Shown here: piece after piece, positions 42,018 to 51,784 of the stretch
Numbering within the stretch: the first letter of the stretch is position 1
How the letters are laid out: each line of letters begins with the position of its first letter
Assembly (NCBI RefSeq): GCF_000283155.1
Contig: NW_004454240.1
Coordinates: forward strand, 3,386,271 to 3,450,270
Length of the DNA: 64,000 bases
From: Ceratotherium simum simum
Lineage: Eukaryota; Chordata; Mammalia; Perissodactyla; Rhinocerotidae
Direction of reading: 5' to 3'
Notes under the pieces: model-generated
Seen by the model: the letters and a program-made list of their open reading frames with translations, nothing else
Database searches by the model: none
What the model was told of the DNA's origin: nothing
Program-made: the position numbers and the translations under genes

Positions 42018-42860
42018 ATGCAGGTTCCTAACATCCCACCTGGGCCTAAGCACCACAGAACAGCCTCAGGTCCCCAGCCATCTCCACCTCCTTTCCAGGC
42101 TCAGTCCCCACCCTTATCCACCAGAGGCCATCCCGACTGCCTGCCCCACTCCAGCCACCAATTCCTCCTTGGATACTTCTCTTTTCCTTGAGACTGGAGC
42201 AAAACTGGAGGGGACAGGGGTGGAGGGCAGGGGCAGGGGACTAATTATCCCATCTTTCTTCCCTTCAGACATGGTACCCTGCGGAGGTAAGGCTTCAAGG
42301 TGGAGAGAGGTCTGGGCACCCCCTTCCTCCAGAGGCCTGTTTCTCAGACGACTTCCCCGTCTCTAGCCTACCCCTCAGCTCCTGATATTTTTGGACCCCC
42401 CAAAAAAGCAAGCATGAGGCAGAGGCATTAAAGTGGCTGCTGACAAGTTGGAACAGCTTAACAAATTACTCCTAATAAACTATTGGGGGCAAGAGGAGGG
42501 GAGGCCGGAAGCAAGCTGGATCCCAAAGCAGCACCTCCATCTGTGCCCTGGTGGGCACGGCCACTCTCAGGACAGCCATAGGCTTTCCCGCGAGGAGGCC
42601 TATACAGAGTATGTCTCCACCCACCCCAGCTCCAGCCCTGGGATAGGAGGTTCCTCAGGCATCAGAACCACGGGGCTCCCCCAGGTCGGAAGTTCTCACC
42701 TTCATCAAATGCCAGGGCCTCAGCCCAGCTCTGCCTGCATGGAAGGAGAGGTGGCAAGGCCGAGTGCTCCCACCCCTAGGCTGTCTGGTCCAGGAGCTCA
42801 GGCTGGAGGCCCACAGCTTATATGGTACCTGGCCATCCTACCAGCATGTGTGCAGGCAGG
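42018..42860. other. Unique sequence without recognised genes
   Basis: A 167-codon frame (42433-42936, +) continues into MIR-like sequence and has no recognisable domain. Confidence 0.4.
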
Positions 42861-42864
42861 ATTT

Positions 42865-43015
42865 CCTCTGTGGGCACAGCTCTGGCCACTAACTGAGGCA
42901 AATCATCTCTCCTCTTGGCCTTGCTTGCTTTCTTGACTTTCACACACAGCTGGTCAATCCCCCATTGCCTGCCTCCTAGGGCTATCCTAGGTCTTAAATT
43001 AGATCATGAACAGGA
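42865..43015 (+). mobile_element. Probable MIR fragment
   Basis: aactgaggcaaatcatctct, cctagggctatcctaggtct and taaattagatcatgaacagg keep the MIR order but are strongly eroded. Confidence 0.5.
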
Positions 43016-43159
43016 AAGTGTTTCCTCGACTTGAAAGTGCCACACACGGGTTGGTTGTTGGGATGGCTGCTGGTTATTGTCGTTATTAATTCTTGCCTCT
43101 CTGTATTCTTCACCTCTGGCCTCAGCTGGACTGGACCAGTGGGAGGAAAGCGTTGACCA

Positions 43160-43390
43160 ACTCTTCCAGCAATAAGGAACACTTGCAAAGCACTTTCACT
43201 TACATCTTGTTTAATCCTCACATCAATGTTTCAAGGGAGGTGTTACTATCCTCTTTTGCAAATGAGAAAACTGAGGCTCAGAGAGGTTAGATAACCTACC
43301 AGAGGTCGCACAGTTAAGAATTCGTGAAGCTTAGCTTTGAACCCATTTTTATCACAACTGCAAATCTGTGCCCTTTGAATCAGCTCATTT
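43160..43390 (-). mobile_element. Antisense MIR SINE
   Basis: gcaaagcactttcacttaca, tcttgtttaatcctcacatc, aatgagaaaactgaggctca and ttagctttgaacccattttt. Near full length. Confidence 0.92.
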
Positions 43391-43554
43391 AGTGGGCCTG
43401 GACTCAGCTAAACTGGACAGAGTGTCTCCACAATGGAGGTTCAAGATGCCAGGCTTCAGAGTAGATCCTGACCACATCGTGTGGGCTCCATCCTGGAGAA
43501 CCCTGGAATGGGGATGCTTTCGAGGGTGAGCTGAGCACTGCTGGGACAAGCCAT

Positions 43555-43670
43555 GTGCCAAGACCTGTAATCTGATTAAGCCATTAGAGCCGCTGCCCTA
43601 AGCACGCACTGCCGGGCCGCCAAGTCCTTCAATTAATCCCCAGGTTAACCTGCTCCTTCTCCCCTCCTGT
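43555..43670. promoter_or_regulatory. Candidate conserved noncoding element
   Basis: cctgtaatctgattaagcca, then a CpG-containing part (gcacgcactgccgggccgcc), then tcaattaatccccaggttaa. Homeodomain-type cores on both sides of a CpG-rich centre. Inference only. Confidence 0.3.
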
Positions 43671-43889
43671 CCCCTCCCCTCCACACACCCCTCCCAGCCC
43701 CAAGAAGTTCCTTCCGGCCTGGAGAGGGAGGGAGGCCAGCCCCTGGGCTTCGTGGAGCTGCAGCAGGGGCATCAGACAGCTCCCCTGGTCACCATTACTG
43801 CTGCCCCTTAGAGAAGGGGGTCCAGTCTGCTCTGGCCACCTTACATTGGGTCTGTCTTCCCCTCAACCCACCTCAGACCATCTACTCCT

Positions 43890-44260
43890 GCATTCATTCA
43901 ACAACTGATTGAGCACTTAGTGCGTGCCAGGCACTGGTCTTGGGGTCTAGCAGTAAAGGAGACAGACGAGGCCCCAGGGGGCCCCAGTACAGGGGAGAAG
44001 AGAGATAAACGCACAAGGACTGACAGTTCCATGTGCTCCGTGCTACAGCAAGGGGCCCACTAATTGTTGGAGGAAGTCAGAGAACAAGAAGAAGACCATG
44101 CCAGGCAGAGGGAACACGTGCCAAAGCACGATGACGTGGTGTGAAAATGCACAGCCTGCTTGAGGACGGTGGCTTCATTGGGGTAGGGATGGAGAGGGGC
44201 AGAGGTTCATGGAAGATGAGGCTGAGAGTGGGCTGTGGCCCAAGGTGAAGGCCCCATATG
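43890..44260 (-). mobile_element. Antisense L2 3' region
   Basis: tgcattcattcaacaactga, ttagtgcgtgccaggcactg, gacaagccatgt... is absent, but ccatgccaggcagagggaac and acgtgccaaagcacgatgac fit the reversed L2 order. Confidence 0.75.
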
Positions 44261-44264
44261 TGTA

Positions 44265-44860
44265 TATGACAGTGTGAGCCATGTATTAGTTTCTGTGTGT
44301 GCATAGCCCTGTAGGCATGAGAGTACATCTCAGCTTGTGTGCATCTGCAGCTATGGCCACTTTTGTGACGGGCATTTGTATCTGAATGTGTGCTCTTGTG
44401 GGTGCATATCTGTGAGTGGGTGGGGCCAAAGTCACAGCCTCCAGAAAGTCTCCCTGTGTTCTCCTGAGCCATCTCCAAAAGCCCTTTTTCTCACTGCTCC
44501 CTCTGCTCCCAGCAGCAGGAGGGCTGAGGACAAGCTCTTCCTTAGCTGGCATGTCTATGTGTGTGTTTGGTTTCTTCAACCACACCTCCAGCACCCCAAT
44601 GGCAGGGACTGGGGATGCCATTTCTCCTGTAAATTACTTGTCTACCAAGCAAGGACTGAGCCCCGTATACCAGCAGCTTCCAACAGAGCATCCCTAGACA
44701 TATCTCTCCATCAAATATGCTAGATTACTGATGGGCAGGAACTCCTGGACTTGGATTCATAGTCCCTTCCTAGACAGGGAATATGACATATTCCCTCCCT
44801 TCAATCCACCCTGACTAGCCCTAGCCAGGTCCAGGCAAGCATGGGAGCTGGCAATGACGG
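44265..44860. other. Unassigned, TG-rich at left
   Basis: About 44270-44430 is rich in tgtgtg words; the remainder is unassigned. A 133-codon antisense frame reflects the CA-rich strand. Confidence 0.4.
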
Positions 44861-44864
44861 GGCC

Positions 44865-45250
44865 TTCTACCCATCTCTCCACTGCCTGGAGGGCTCTTCC
44901 TTCAGATATACACATGGCTCACTCTGTCTCCGTCATATTTTACTCATATGCCTCCTGTCACCCTCTCAATGAGGCCCACCAGGACCACTCTATTTAAAGC
45001 TGCAGATCAGTCCCCCCCAACCCTGGCACTCCCTATTCTCCATAATCTGATCCTTTTACTCTCCATAGCACTTACCATGTTCTAACACACCGTATGATTT
45101 ACTCATTTATTATGTTTATTATTTGTCTGTCTCCCCTCACTAGAATGTAAGCTCTGTGAGATCTTTGTCAGATCTAATCACTGATGTATCCCAGTTCCTA
45201 ACATTTTCTGGCATCTAGTAGGCACACAATGAACATTCATGGAAAGAATG
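44865..45250 (+). mobile_element. L2 3' region
   Basis: ctgcctggagggctcttcct, tcaccctctcaatgaggccc, ccctcactagaatgtaagct, ctgtgagatctttgtcagat and atctagtaggcacacaatga. Confidence 0.9.
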
Positions 45251-45537
45251 CATCCTGGGGAGGAAGCCCCATGGGCCGAGTTCTTCCCAAGGCTTGCTTT
45301 GGGATCCAGGAGTTCCAGTCCTCATTCCCAACACTACCCAACCACCTCTCCTCCCACCATGACACCATTAGGTTCTCACAGCCCCAAATAGGGTTAGAAT
45401 GACTGCGTACACAAGTGCACATGTGCGGACGCACAGACACACACACTGCCCAGATGTGGGCACTGGGATCAGGTTATTTGGCTCCATTGCTGGCCCACAA
45501 AACTCCAGAGAGCCCCCAGGCCTGCCCACCACCACAG

Positions 45538-45906
45538 GTTTCTCTCAGCTGCTGCTCCTGTTCCCCCAATAACTCCCTTTTCCTCTCCAGGCCCCCTAGC
45601 TCTGTCTCTCTGCCCTCATGGTCTTCCCTGTCCCTCCTCTGACCCTCCCACCATCAGTGTCCCCAGGCCTGTCCCCTCCCCTCACTGGTCCCCCCTAGTC
45701 CCTGCTCCTCTCCCCTTGGTGTCTCCAGATCTTAATCCTTCCCCTCGAAGGCCCCCTAGCCCCCATCCCTCTGCTCACAAGGTCTCTACTGCTGCTCTCC
45801 CTGTCCTTTCACTGACCCCCATTACCCCTGGCCCTCCCTGCTTGGTATCCCCAAGTCTACCCTTCTCCCCGTAATACTCTCCTTCTCCCCTTGCTGGCAG
45901 ATGCCC
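45538..45906. repeat. Degenerate tandem array, period 62-63 bp
   Basis: Successive blocks begin agtgtccccaggcctg (45656), ggtgtctccagatctt (45718), ggtctctactgctgct (45781) and ggtatccccaagtcta (45844), 62, 63 and 63 bp apart. Each is C/T-rich with a ccccct or cccccat string past its middle. Looser copies may extend left to about 45538. Confidence 0.55.
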
Positions 45907-46000
45907 AGGCTTTCGCTCTCACAGCCTCTATGCATTTCTGCCTGGCCTTTGTGCCACCTGCGGGCCCAGCGTCCCCAAGGGCTCTCCACACAGCCACTCA

Positions 46001-46036
46001 CTAATTAGGTCAATTATGAGGTCAATTATCTAATCC
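46001..46036. promoter_or_regulatory. Tandem 12-bp unit with AGGTCA half-sites and TAAT cores
   Basis: aggtcaattatg (46007-46018) is followed directly by aggtcaattatc (46019-46030), with ctaatta to the left and taatcc to the right. The left half-site with its AT-rich 5' flank (aattaggtca) looks like a monomeric nuclear-receptor (ROR-type) element. Function is inference. Confidence 0.4.
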
Positions 46037-46289
46037 TCTCCAATCCAGCTCTGCATTGCTCCACACACTCGTGTCCTCAGGCACTTTCAGAGGCCCCAGG
46101 CAGCAGATGCTCCGGCCCTTGCTACCTCTCACGCAGATGCCCCCAGCCTGGCCTCCTGGCTGAGTGATTTCTGCTCATCACAGAAAACTTTCGAAAAGGC
46201 AGAAGACACTGAATGGTGGCTAGAAGGACAGTGATTCCTGAAAGGGATGTGTGGGGAGCACATCCATAAGTGACTCTGATGTCACCTTC

Positions 46290-46310
46290 CCAGTGATGTG
46301 ACATCACTGG
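46290..46310. repeat. Perfect 21-bp palindrome
   Basis: ccagtgatgt, one central g, then acatcactgg: two 10-bp arms that are exact reverse complements. A related tgatgtca lies just upstream (46278-46285). Confidence 0.92.
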
Positions 46311-46330
46311 ATCAATCCTCAGTGTCTGGA

Positions 46331-46381
46331 CTTGTGTGTGTGTCTGTGTCTGTGTCTGTGTCTGTGTGTATGTCTGTGTTG
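46331..46381. repeat. (TGTGTC)n / TG-rich microsatellite
   Basis: gtgtgtgtgtctgtgtctgt and more of the same six-base unit, four to five copies. Confidence 0.93.
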
Positions 46382-46384
46382 GGG

Positions 46385-47120
46385 ATTTGGGGATGGATCC
46401 TGCCTGGAGACAAGGGGAGAGACAAAAAGACACTCAGAACAGGCCTTCTTAATCTTTTTCTGAAGTTGTGTGCCTCCTGAGCATCATGATGACAGAACTG
46501 GACTGTGGCAACAAACACCCACACTCATTTGCAATTCATTTCAAAGAATTGGTCCCCAGACTCCTGGAAGCTTCCAGAGATCCCGGCCATGCACTTGGAT
46601 CCAGAAACTCTGATCCAATGGCACTTTCCTACATGCTGCTACCCCCTCTTGGGAAAGATCACCCCTTCAGTATGAGCTCAAGAAATCCTCAACCTTCCCT
46701 GCCCCTTCGCAGAGCCTCAGTTTCCACTTCAGAAATGTCTTGCCTGCCCGCCCAATTACCTGACAGCCAGTGCCAGGAAAACCCAGTGTCACTGTAGCCA
46801 CTGGGGCAGCAAGAACTGCCCCAGGGCCCTGGCATCCATGGCAGGTCTCTGCTGGAAGTCCCTACCCCTGCCAGGCAGGGTTAGTGTGGGAGGAGGGGTG
46901 GGCCAGCAGGCCAGCCAGGAAATGGCTGTGGCTCACTGGCAGTCTGACCCAGTAGGAGAGCCAAGGAGAAGCGGACCAGACGAGGGGCAGGCAGAAGTGA
47001 GGACATGAAAAAGGGAAATAGGGATCCCAGAGAGGGAAGGAGATGGGGGCCAGAGAGAGACACTAAAGAGAATGAAAGCAAAGAAAACACTCAGTGGGGA
47101 CAGTGCTTATATTGCCAAGG
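46385..47120. other. Unique sequence, purine-rich at right
   Basis: No exon or repeat recognised. The right part (46970-47095) is purine-rich (gagaga, gggaag). Confidence 0.35.
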
Positions 47121-47124
47121 AAAA

Positions 47125-47235
47125 CCCAAGAACTTCACCAAGTCCAATCTCCTCCATCAGACAGATGAGGAGATTGAGGCTCCAGAGAGTGAAGGGGACT
47201 TGATCAAGACCCCACAGCCTGCCCCTGCCAGGGTT
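47125..47235 (-). mobile_element. Antisense MIR3 fragment
   Basis: aagtccaatctcctccatca, gacagatgaggagattgagg and cttgatcaagaccccacagc. Confidence 0.75.
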
Positions 47236-47339
47236 CCAAACACCCAAGCCCAGACTGTCACTGCCCCACCTCAGCTGCAGGCCCCTGGGAGGGGAGGGGG
47301 CCAAGATGGGTAGGGCTGACAGCCTCCGAATCTCTGTCT

Positions 47340-47740
47340 CACTGGCCACAAAGACATTCATTACAACAATCATTATAATAGGGACATTTGAAAACAACTT
47401 GAATGTCCAACAATAGGGGATTGAGTGAGTAAATTCTAGTTTACCCATAGTGTTGAGTGCTTTGTAACAAAAAAATCTTGCAGATTAATTTAGTGTCAGA
47501 AAATGTTTACAATATACTTTAAAGACCAGTTTATAAATCCAAAACTGTAAATACATACAGGGAAAAAAGACCAGAGGAGGAAATACACCAAAATGTGAAC
47601 ACTTGTTGTCTCTGACAGGGATATTGCAAATTATTGCTGTTTCCTTTTTGCTTGTCCACATTTGCCATATTTTCTTTCATAAGCATGTATTGCTTTTGTA
47701 ATAAGATAAAGCACTAAAGTTACGTGTAAAATATTTTTTA
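47340..47740 (+). mobile_element. Old L1M 3' end
   Basis: gaatgtccaacaataggggat, gaggaaatacaccaaaatgt, gaacacttgttgtctctgac and cataagcatgtattgctttt. Same L1 class as the outer copy at 18358-19525. Confidence 0.8.
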
Positions 47741-47744
47741 AAAT

Positions 47745-48130
47745 CTCCATCTCTAGCTCTGACTTCTCTCCTGACTCCAGGCTCCAAAACCCACTATTGG
47801 TTGTCCCACCAGCCAGCCAGGGCCAGAGCAAGAACACAGGGCCGCAGGCTCCTCTCCCTCTGACAGCTGCCGCAACTTGAACTCCACAGTCTTGGCCCCA
47901 CACCCTTCCCAGCTTCCCCACAGTCATGCCCAGCCTGGGCTACTGCAGCCTCTGCCCTGGCCCCCTCCACCCCACCCTCCTCTCACTGCAATCTGGGCAA
48001 CTTTTGTTAAAAGATTCATCCAATCATTTCTCTCCCACCTGCAAAACAAGTTGGCGGTTCACAAGCGCCCATAGGAAAAGATCTATGGGCCGTCAGCCTC
48101 TTTGCAAGATTCCCCTCCCCTAAGGAGGAG
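47745..48130. other. Unassigned; right part may be L2-like
   Basis: tcatttctctcccacctgca and neighbouring C-rich text are reminiscent of sense LINE sequence, but not enough to assign. Confidence 0.3.
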
Positions 48131-48131
48131 G

Positions 48132-48167
48132 AACACACACACACACAGACACACACACAGAGACACT
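48132..48167. repeat. (CA)n-type microsatellite
   Basis: acacacacacacagacacac and similar units with G interruptions. Confidence 0.92.
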
Positions 48168-48169
48168 TC

Positions 48170-48785
48170 CCACCTTTGCCTCTATTGTCTCATCCCTACT
48201 TGGCAGAAGCCCTACCAATACTCACCCCATGCCACCCTGCCTACACACATGCCCTTTATTCACTCCCAATCCACTTCTCCTGTCTGCCCTCATTTGGGTA
48301 TTGGGTTCATCTTCTCCCCTGACCAGCCAGAGGCTGATTCTTGTGGTTTGGGAGTAGACTCTGGTAGAGCCCAGCCTCCTCATGGAGGCAATTCCAAAGG
48401 GCAACAGGGTGAGTTGCAAAGTAGTGGCTGGGTGTGGGGCAGAGAGGACTGGGGGATTGTCTCAGGTGACTGGCAAGCTCAGAATACATACATACATGCA
48501 GCCCTGCACAGTGTCTGCATACGCCCCCATGGTAGCCAACCTGCACCTCCCTCAGCCCATGGAGCTCTACAGTGAGTGCACAGACCGGCACCTCACAGTC
48601 TCTGCCCACACACGCATCTCTGGCACAGAATGTGCACATTCTCTCCATTCAAAGAGGCCTCTCCCCAGCCCTATATTTCAGGATTTAAAGACTTGGGGTG
48701 CACACCTGCAAACAAGCACACCCCCTCACACCCTAGGATATACCCACACTACAGTGAATGTACCCCACCATGTACCCAGGTGAGA
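48170..48785. other. Unique sequence
   Basis: No repeat or exon recognised. A 157-codon frame crosses the microsatellite and is not credible as coding. Confidence 0.4.
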
Positions 48786-48789
48786 AGTG

Positions 48790-49050
48790 TTTGGTGTGGT
48801 AGTGAAGAGCATGGACGCAGAGCCACGCTGGCTGTCTACAGGGCCTGGCTCCAACTCGTACTAGGTGTGTGGCCTGGTGGCAAGTTATGTCACCTCTCTG
48901 AACCTGATTCCTCAACTGCAAAATTGGGATAATAATAGTACCTACCTCATAAGGCTGTTGTGCAGATGAAATAAGTTAATATATATAAAGTGATTAGAAC
49001 AGTGCCTGTGATAGTGTTATATGTGTTTCTTGTTATTATTATTACATGTC
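48790..49050 (+). mobile_element. Full-length MIR SINE
   Basis: gtagtgaagagcatggacgc, ctaggtgtgtggcctggtgg, gattcctcaactgcaaaatt, aatagtacctacctcataag and agaacagtgcctgtgatagt. Confidence 0.93.
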
Positions 49051-49054
49051 ATAA

Positions 49055-49305
49055 AAATGTGTACCTATGTGCACACGATTCAGAACCTTTTTGCAAGAGT
49101 GATAGAGATGTCTGTGTGTGTGCACACGTGAATTTATGAATAAGCAGTATGATTTAGAGGGGACTACCCACACCTCCACCCGTAATCAACACCATTGCCT
49201 GAAATTCCACCAATATAGCATATATCATTTGAGTCTTGAAGGCCAGTCCTTTTCAACAATCCTCTATTAAAATGCACATACCCCTTGGGGGGTGTTAAGC
49301 CTTAT
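49055..49305. other. Unassigned spacer
   Basis: No feature recognised. Ends in ggtgttaagccttatcaa, an inverted and partial relative of the tandem unit that follows. Confidence 0.4.
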
Positions 49306-49308
49306 CAA

Positions 49309-49422
49309 CTAACACCTTAGTTGTCAGCTAACACCTTAGTTATCAGCTAACACCTTAGATATCAGTTAACACCTTAGTTGACAGCTAACACCTTAGTTGA
49401 CAGCTAACACCTTAGTTGACAG
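49309..49422. repeat. 19-bp minisatellite, six copies
   Basis: Unit ctaacaccttagttgacag. Copies start at 49309, 49328, 49347, 49366, 49385 and 49404 with no gaps. The last two are identical; the others differ by one to three bases. It stops cleanly at ccagctgag. Confidence 0.97.
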
Positions 49423-49424
49423 CC

Positions 49425-50035
49425 AGCTGAGAGCAAGACCCTGCAGGACTGGCTTTTGGAAGAAGGAGGACAGGAATAGTAGAAATAGAGGGGCTTTGAT
49501 AGGGTTGAGAGGAGGGCACCAGGGCCAAACCCCACCAACTTCCCAGTGCTACCAATCTCCTCCTGCCCTGTGGTGTATGGAAGGGATGGAGTCCTTCCTT
49601 CTAGTTGATGTCACCAGGTGCAGGTAGGGGTGAGGCAAAAGGAAAGGGAGATCATATGCCAGACATTCCCCACAGCAGCTGGTGAGTGTTGGCACAACCA
49701 GCCTGAGCCTTCCTGAGAAGGTGGGTGGAGGTCGGGAGCTGAAATCTCTGCATCCTCCTGCCTCTCCCTCAAGTCCCGCCCCTTCTCTACCCACCAACCC
49801 CCTGCCAGGGGCTAGGCTAAGGGAATTGGTGGAGGGGAGTACAGGTAGATGGTCTTGGTGACCTCCCCATCCCCCAATTCCCACCACCCAGAACTGGCGC
49901 TCTGGAAGCCTAGGGCTGATCTCTGATTGGGCCCTAAAGGGCCATTTCCCTCCCATTGACCTTAGAGGTCAGCCCTGCCAGCTCCTGCTCAGAGCCATCC
50001 GTGTCTCTGGCACTTATCATTCCATCCAAAACCAT
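49425..50035. other. Unique sequence
   Basis: No repeat or exon recognised. A 135-codon antisense frame lacks any recognisable domain. Confidence 0.35.
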
Positions 50036-50039
50036 TCCT

Positions 50040-50262
50040 GTTTCCCGCCTGGACCACTCCAGTGTGTAATGAAAGCCACAAGCTCATTAAGTTGGGGTAA
50101 TGAAGGACTTCCTTTGATTTGTCCTCAATTTACCTCCCTCAAGCTTCAAAGAGGCCTCCCACATCCACAGAGCTAAAGCTTCAATGGTCAAAGTAGAGGC
50201 CCCTGAGTTCACAATGCTCACAGTTGAAACCTTTAAACTCAGTGCATTTCTACAAACATTGA
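50040..50262. other. AT-balanced unique block, possible conserved element
   Basis: aagctcattaagttggggta, gtcctcaatttacctccctc and agagctaaagcttcaatggt. No repeat assigned. A regulatory role is only a suspicion. Confidence 0.25.
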
Positions 50263-50264
50263 AG

Positions 50265-50400
50265 ACCAAGGTTCTTAGAATGGCAGTGCTAGAAAGATGT
50301 TCAGAGACATCTAGTCCCCTCTACACTCTCCCCAACCCCTGCCCATCATTCGGATAAGGAGACTGAAGCTCAAAGAAGTTATTAATCCCTCATATATGTA
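50265..50400 (-). mobile_element. Antisense MIR3 fragment
   Basis: ttagaatggcagtgctagaa, gacatctagtcccctctaca and ggataaggagactgaagctc. Confidence 0.75.
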
Positions 50401-50414
50401 TGCACTGATAGAGT

Positions 50415-50605
50415 GGACAAAGAGCTTTAGCATGCGTTCCCATACATAATCCTTGGAAAAATCCTATAAGTAAAGGGTGATTATTATGCCCAGCTTAGAG
50501 AGGAGAAAATTGAGGGGAAGAACTGCTTAAGAACTTGCCCAAGATCTCAGAGCAAAGATGTGGCAGGAGTGGACTCCAGCCCAAGCCTTCTCTCGAAGGT
50601 ACTTT
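50415..50605 (-). mobile_element. Antisense MIR SINE
   Basis: aaagagctttagcatgcgtt, atgcccagcttagagaggag and acttgcccaagatctcagag. Confidence 0.85.
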
Positions 50606-50609
50606 CTGT

Positions 50610-50815
50610 CATGAGGGAGTGGTTAACAGTACGGGTTTTGGAGCCAAATAGACCTGGGATTGAGTCCCAGTTGCACCACCTCCTAGTGTGTGGCCTTGGA
50701 CTTTCTACAAGCTCCCTAAGCCTCAGTTTCCTACTCTGAAACCAGGGGTAACAACTACTACTCTCCTGGGTTCTTGTTAGGATGTAGGGGGCTGATGCAT
50801 TGTAAAGAGCTTATT
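50610..50815 (+). mobile_element. MIR SINE
   Basis: ggttaacagtacgggttttg, gtgtgtggccttggactttc, aagcctcagtttcctactct. Confidence 0.92.
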
Positions 50816-50819
50816 CATT

Positions 50820-51142
50820 CAGTCCACAAGTATTTAGTGAGCATCTACCATGTGCCAGGCTCTGTTCTAGGCCCCAGAGATAGAGTAGTGAACCAAAACA
50901 GACAACAGCCCCTGCCTTCGTGGAAATTATAGTCTAGTGTGGTGGAGAAGCATGTAAATAAGTAAGTGAACAAGATAACTTCAGCTAGTGATGAGTGCTG
51001 GGAGGGAAATAAAACAGGTGTGGGATAGAGCATGCCTGGGGTCAGAGGTGGGAGGCGACTTTAGACTGAGGTGATGTTTGAGCTGAGACCTAAATGAGGA
51101 CAGAATGTTGGGCGGATGGAAGAGCAAGTTCAAAGGCCCGAG
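50820..51142 (-). mobile_element. Antisense L2 3' segment
   Basis: cagtccacaagtatttagtg, catctaccatgtgccaggct, gccttcgtggaaattatagt, gatgtttgagctgagaccta and aagttcaaaggcccgag. It ends, in L2 coordinates, about where the inverted segment to the right stops. Confidence 0.9.
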
Positions 51143-51780
51143 CTAAAAACTCTGATCCCTTTCACGTTTATATCTCTTGCCCTGACCATTCCACCGAGCC
51201 CCAGATAACTGCCTACTTGACACCTCCACTTGGATGTCTAATAGGATCTTGAAGTTAACGTGATCAAAGGAGAGTTCTTGAGTTCCCCCCAAACCTTCCC
51301 TCTCCCAGTGTTCACCAGCTCGGCAAATGGCATCACTATCCACCCAGTTGCTCCAGCCCCAAACCTGGGAGTTACCCTTGAATTTTTTCTTTTTCTCACT
51401 TCCTACATCCAATCCATCAGTAAGTCCAGCCAATCTGCCCCCAAAATATATGCTAATTCATCCACTCCTCAGCACCTCCCCCTCCACAGTCCTTGCTCAC
51501 CCCAACAGACCTCCCATCAGCCCCTGCAGTCTATTCTCAACATGGAGACCAGAGTGAGTCTTTTAAAAATGCTAATCAGATCAAGTCACTCTCCTGCTTA
51601 CAACCCCCGACTGGCCTCTCATCTGGATTAGAATAAAACCCCAAGTCCCCCATGGCCTCCAGGGTCCTGCCTGCCTCCACCACTCAGCCCTTGCCATTCT
51701 CAACCTGGTTTGTCACCTCCAATCCCACCAACCTCCTTCTTGCTAAGCCCTCCAACAGGACAAAGCTCTTAGGATGTGGT
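51143..51780 (+). mobile_element. Sense L2 reverse-transcriptase segment, probably the inverted 5' part of the same insertion
   Basis: ccacttggatgtctaatagg, caaatggcatcactatccac, ttcctacatccaatccatca, gtctattctcaacatggaga and gaataaaaccccaagtcccc follow the coding-sense order of the L2 RT end. A 123-codon frame remains (51260-51631) with LINE-like residues such as NLGV and IQSISK. Together with 50820-51142 it has the head-to-head layout of a twin-priming 5' inversion. Confidence 0.85.
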
Positions 51781-51784
51781 AAGC

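Noticed and set aside
46335..46480. Frames with Val-Ser or Thr-Asp repeats at the TG-rich microsatellite
   Set aside because: Direct translation of the (TGTGTC)n repeat.
49309..49422. CRISPR-like array
   Set aside because: The 19-bp units are contiguous with no spacers, and the host is a mammal. It is a minisatellite.
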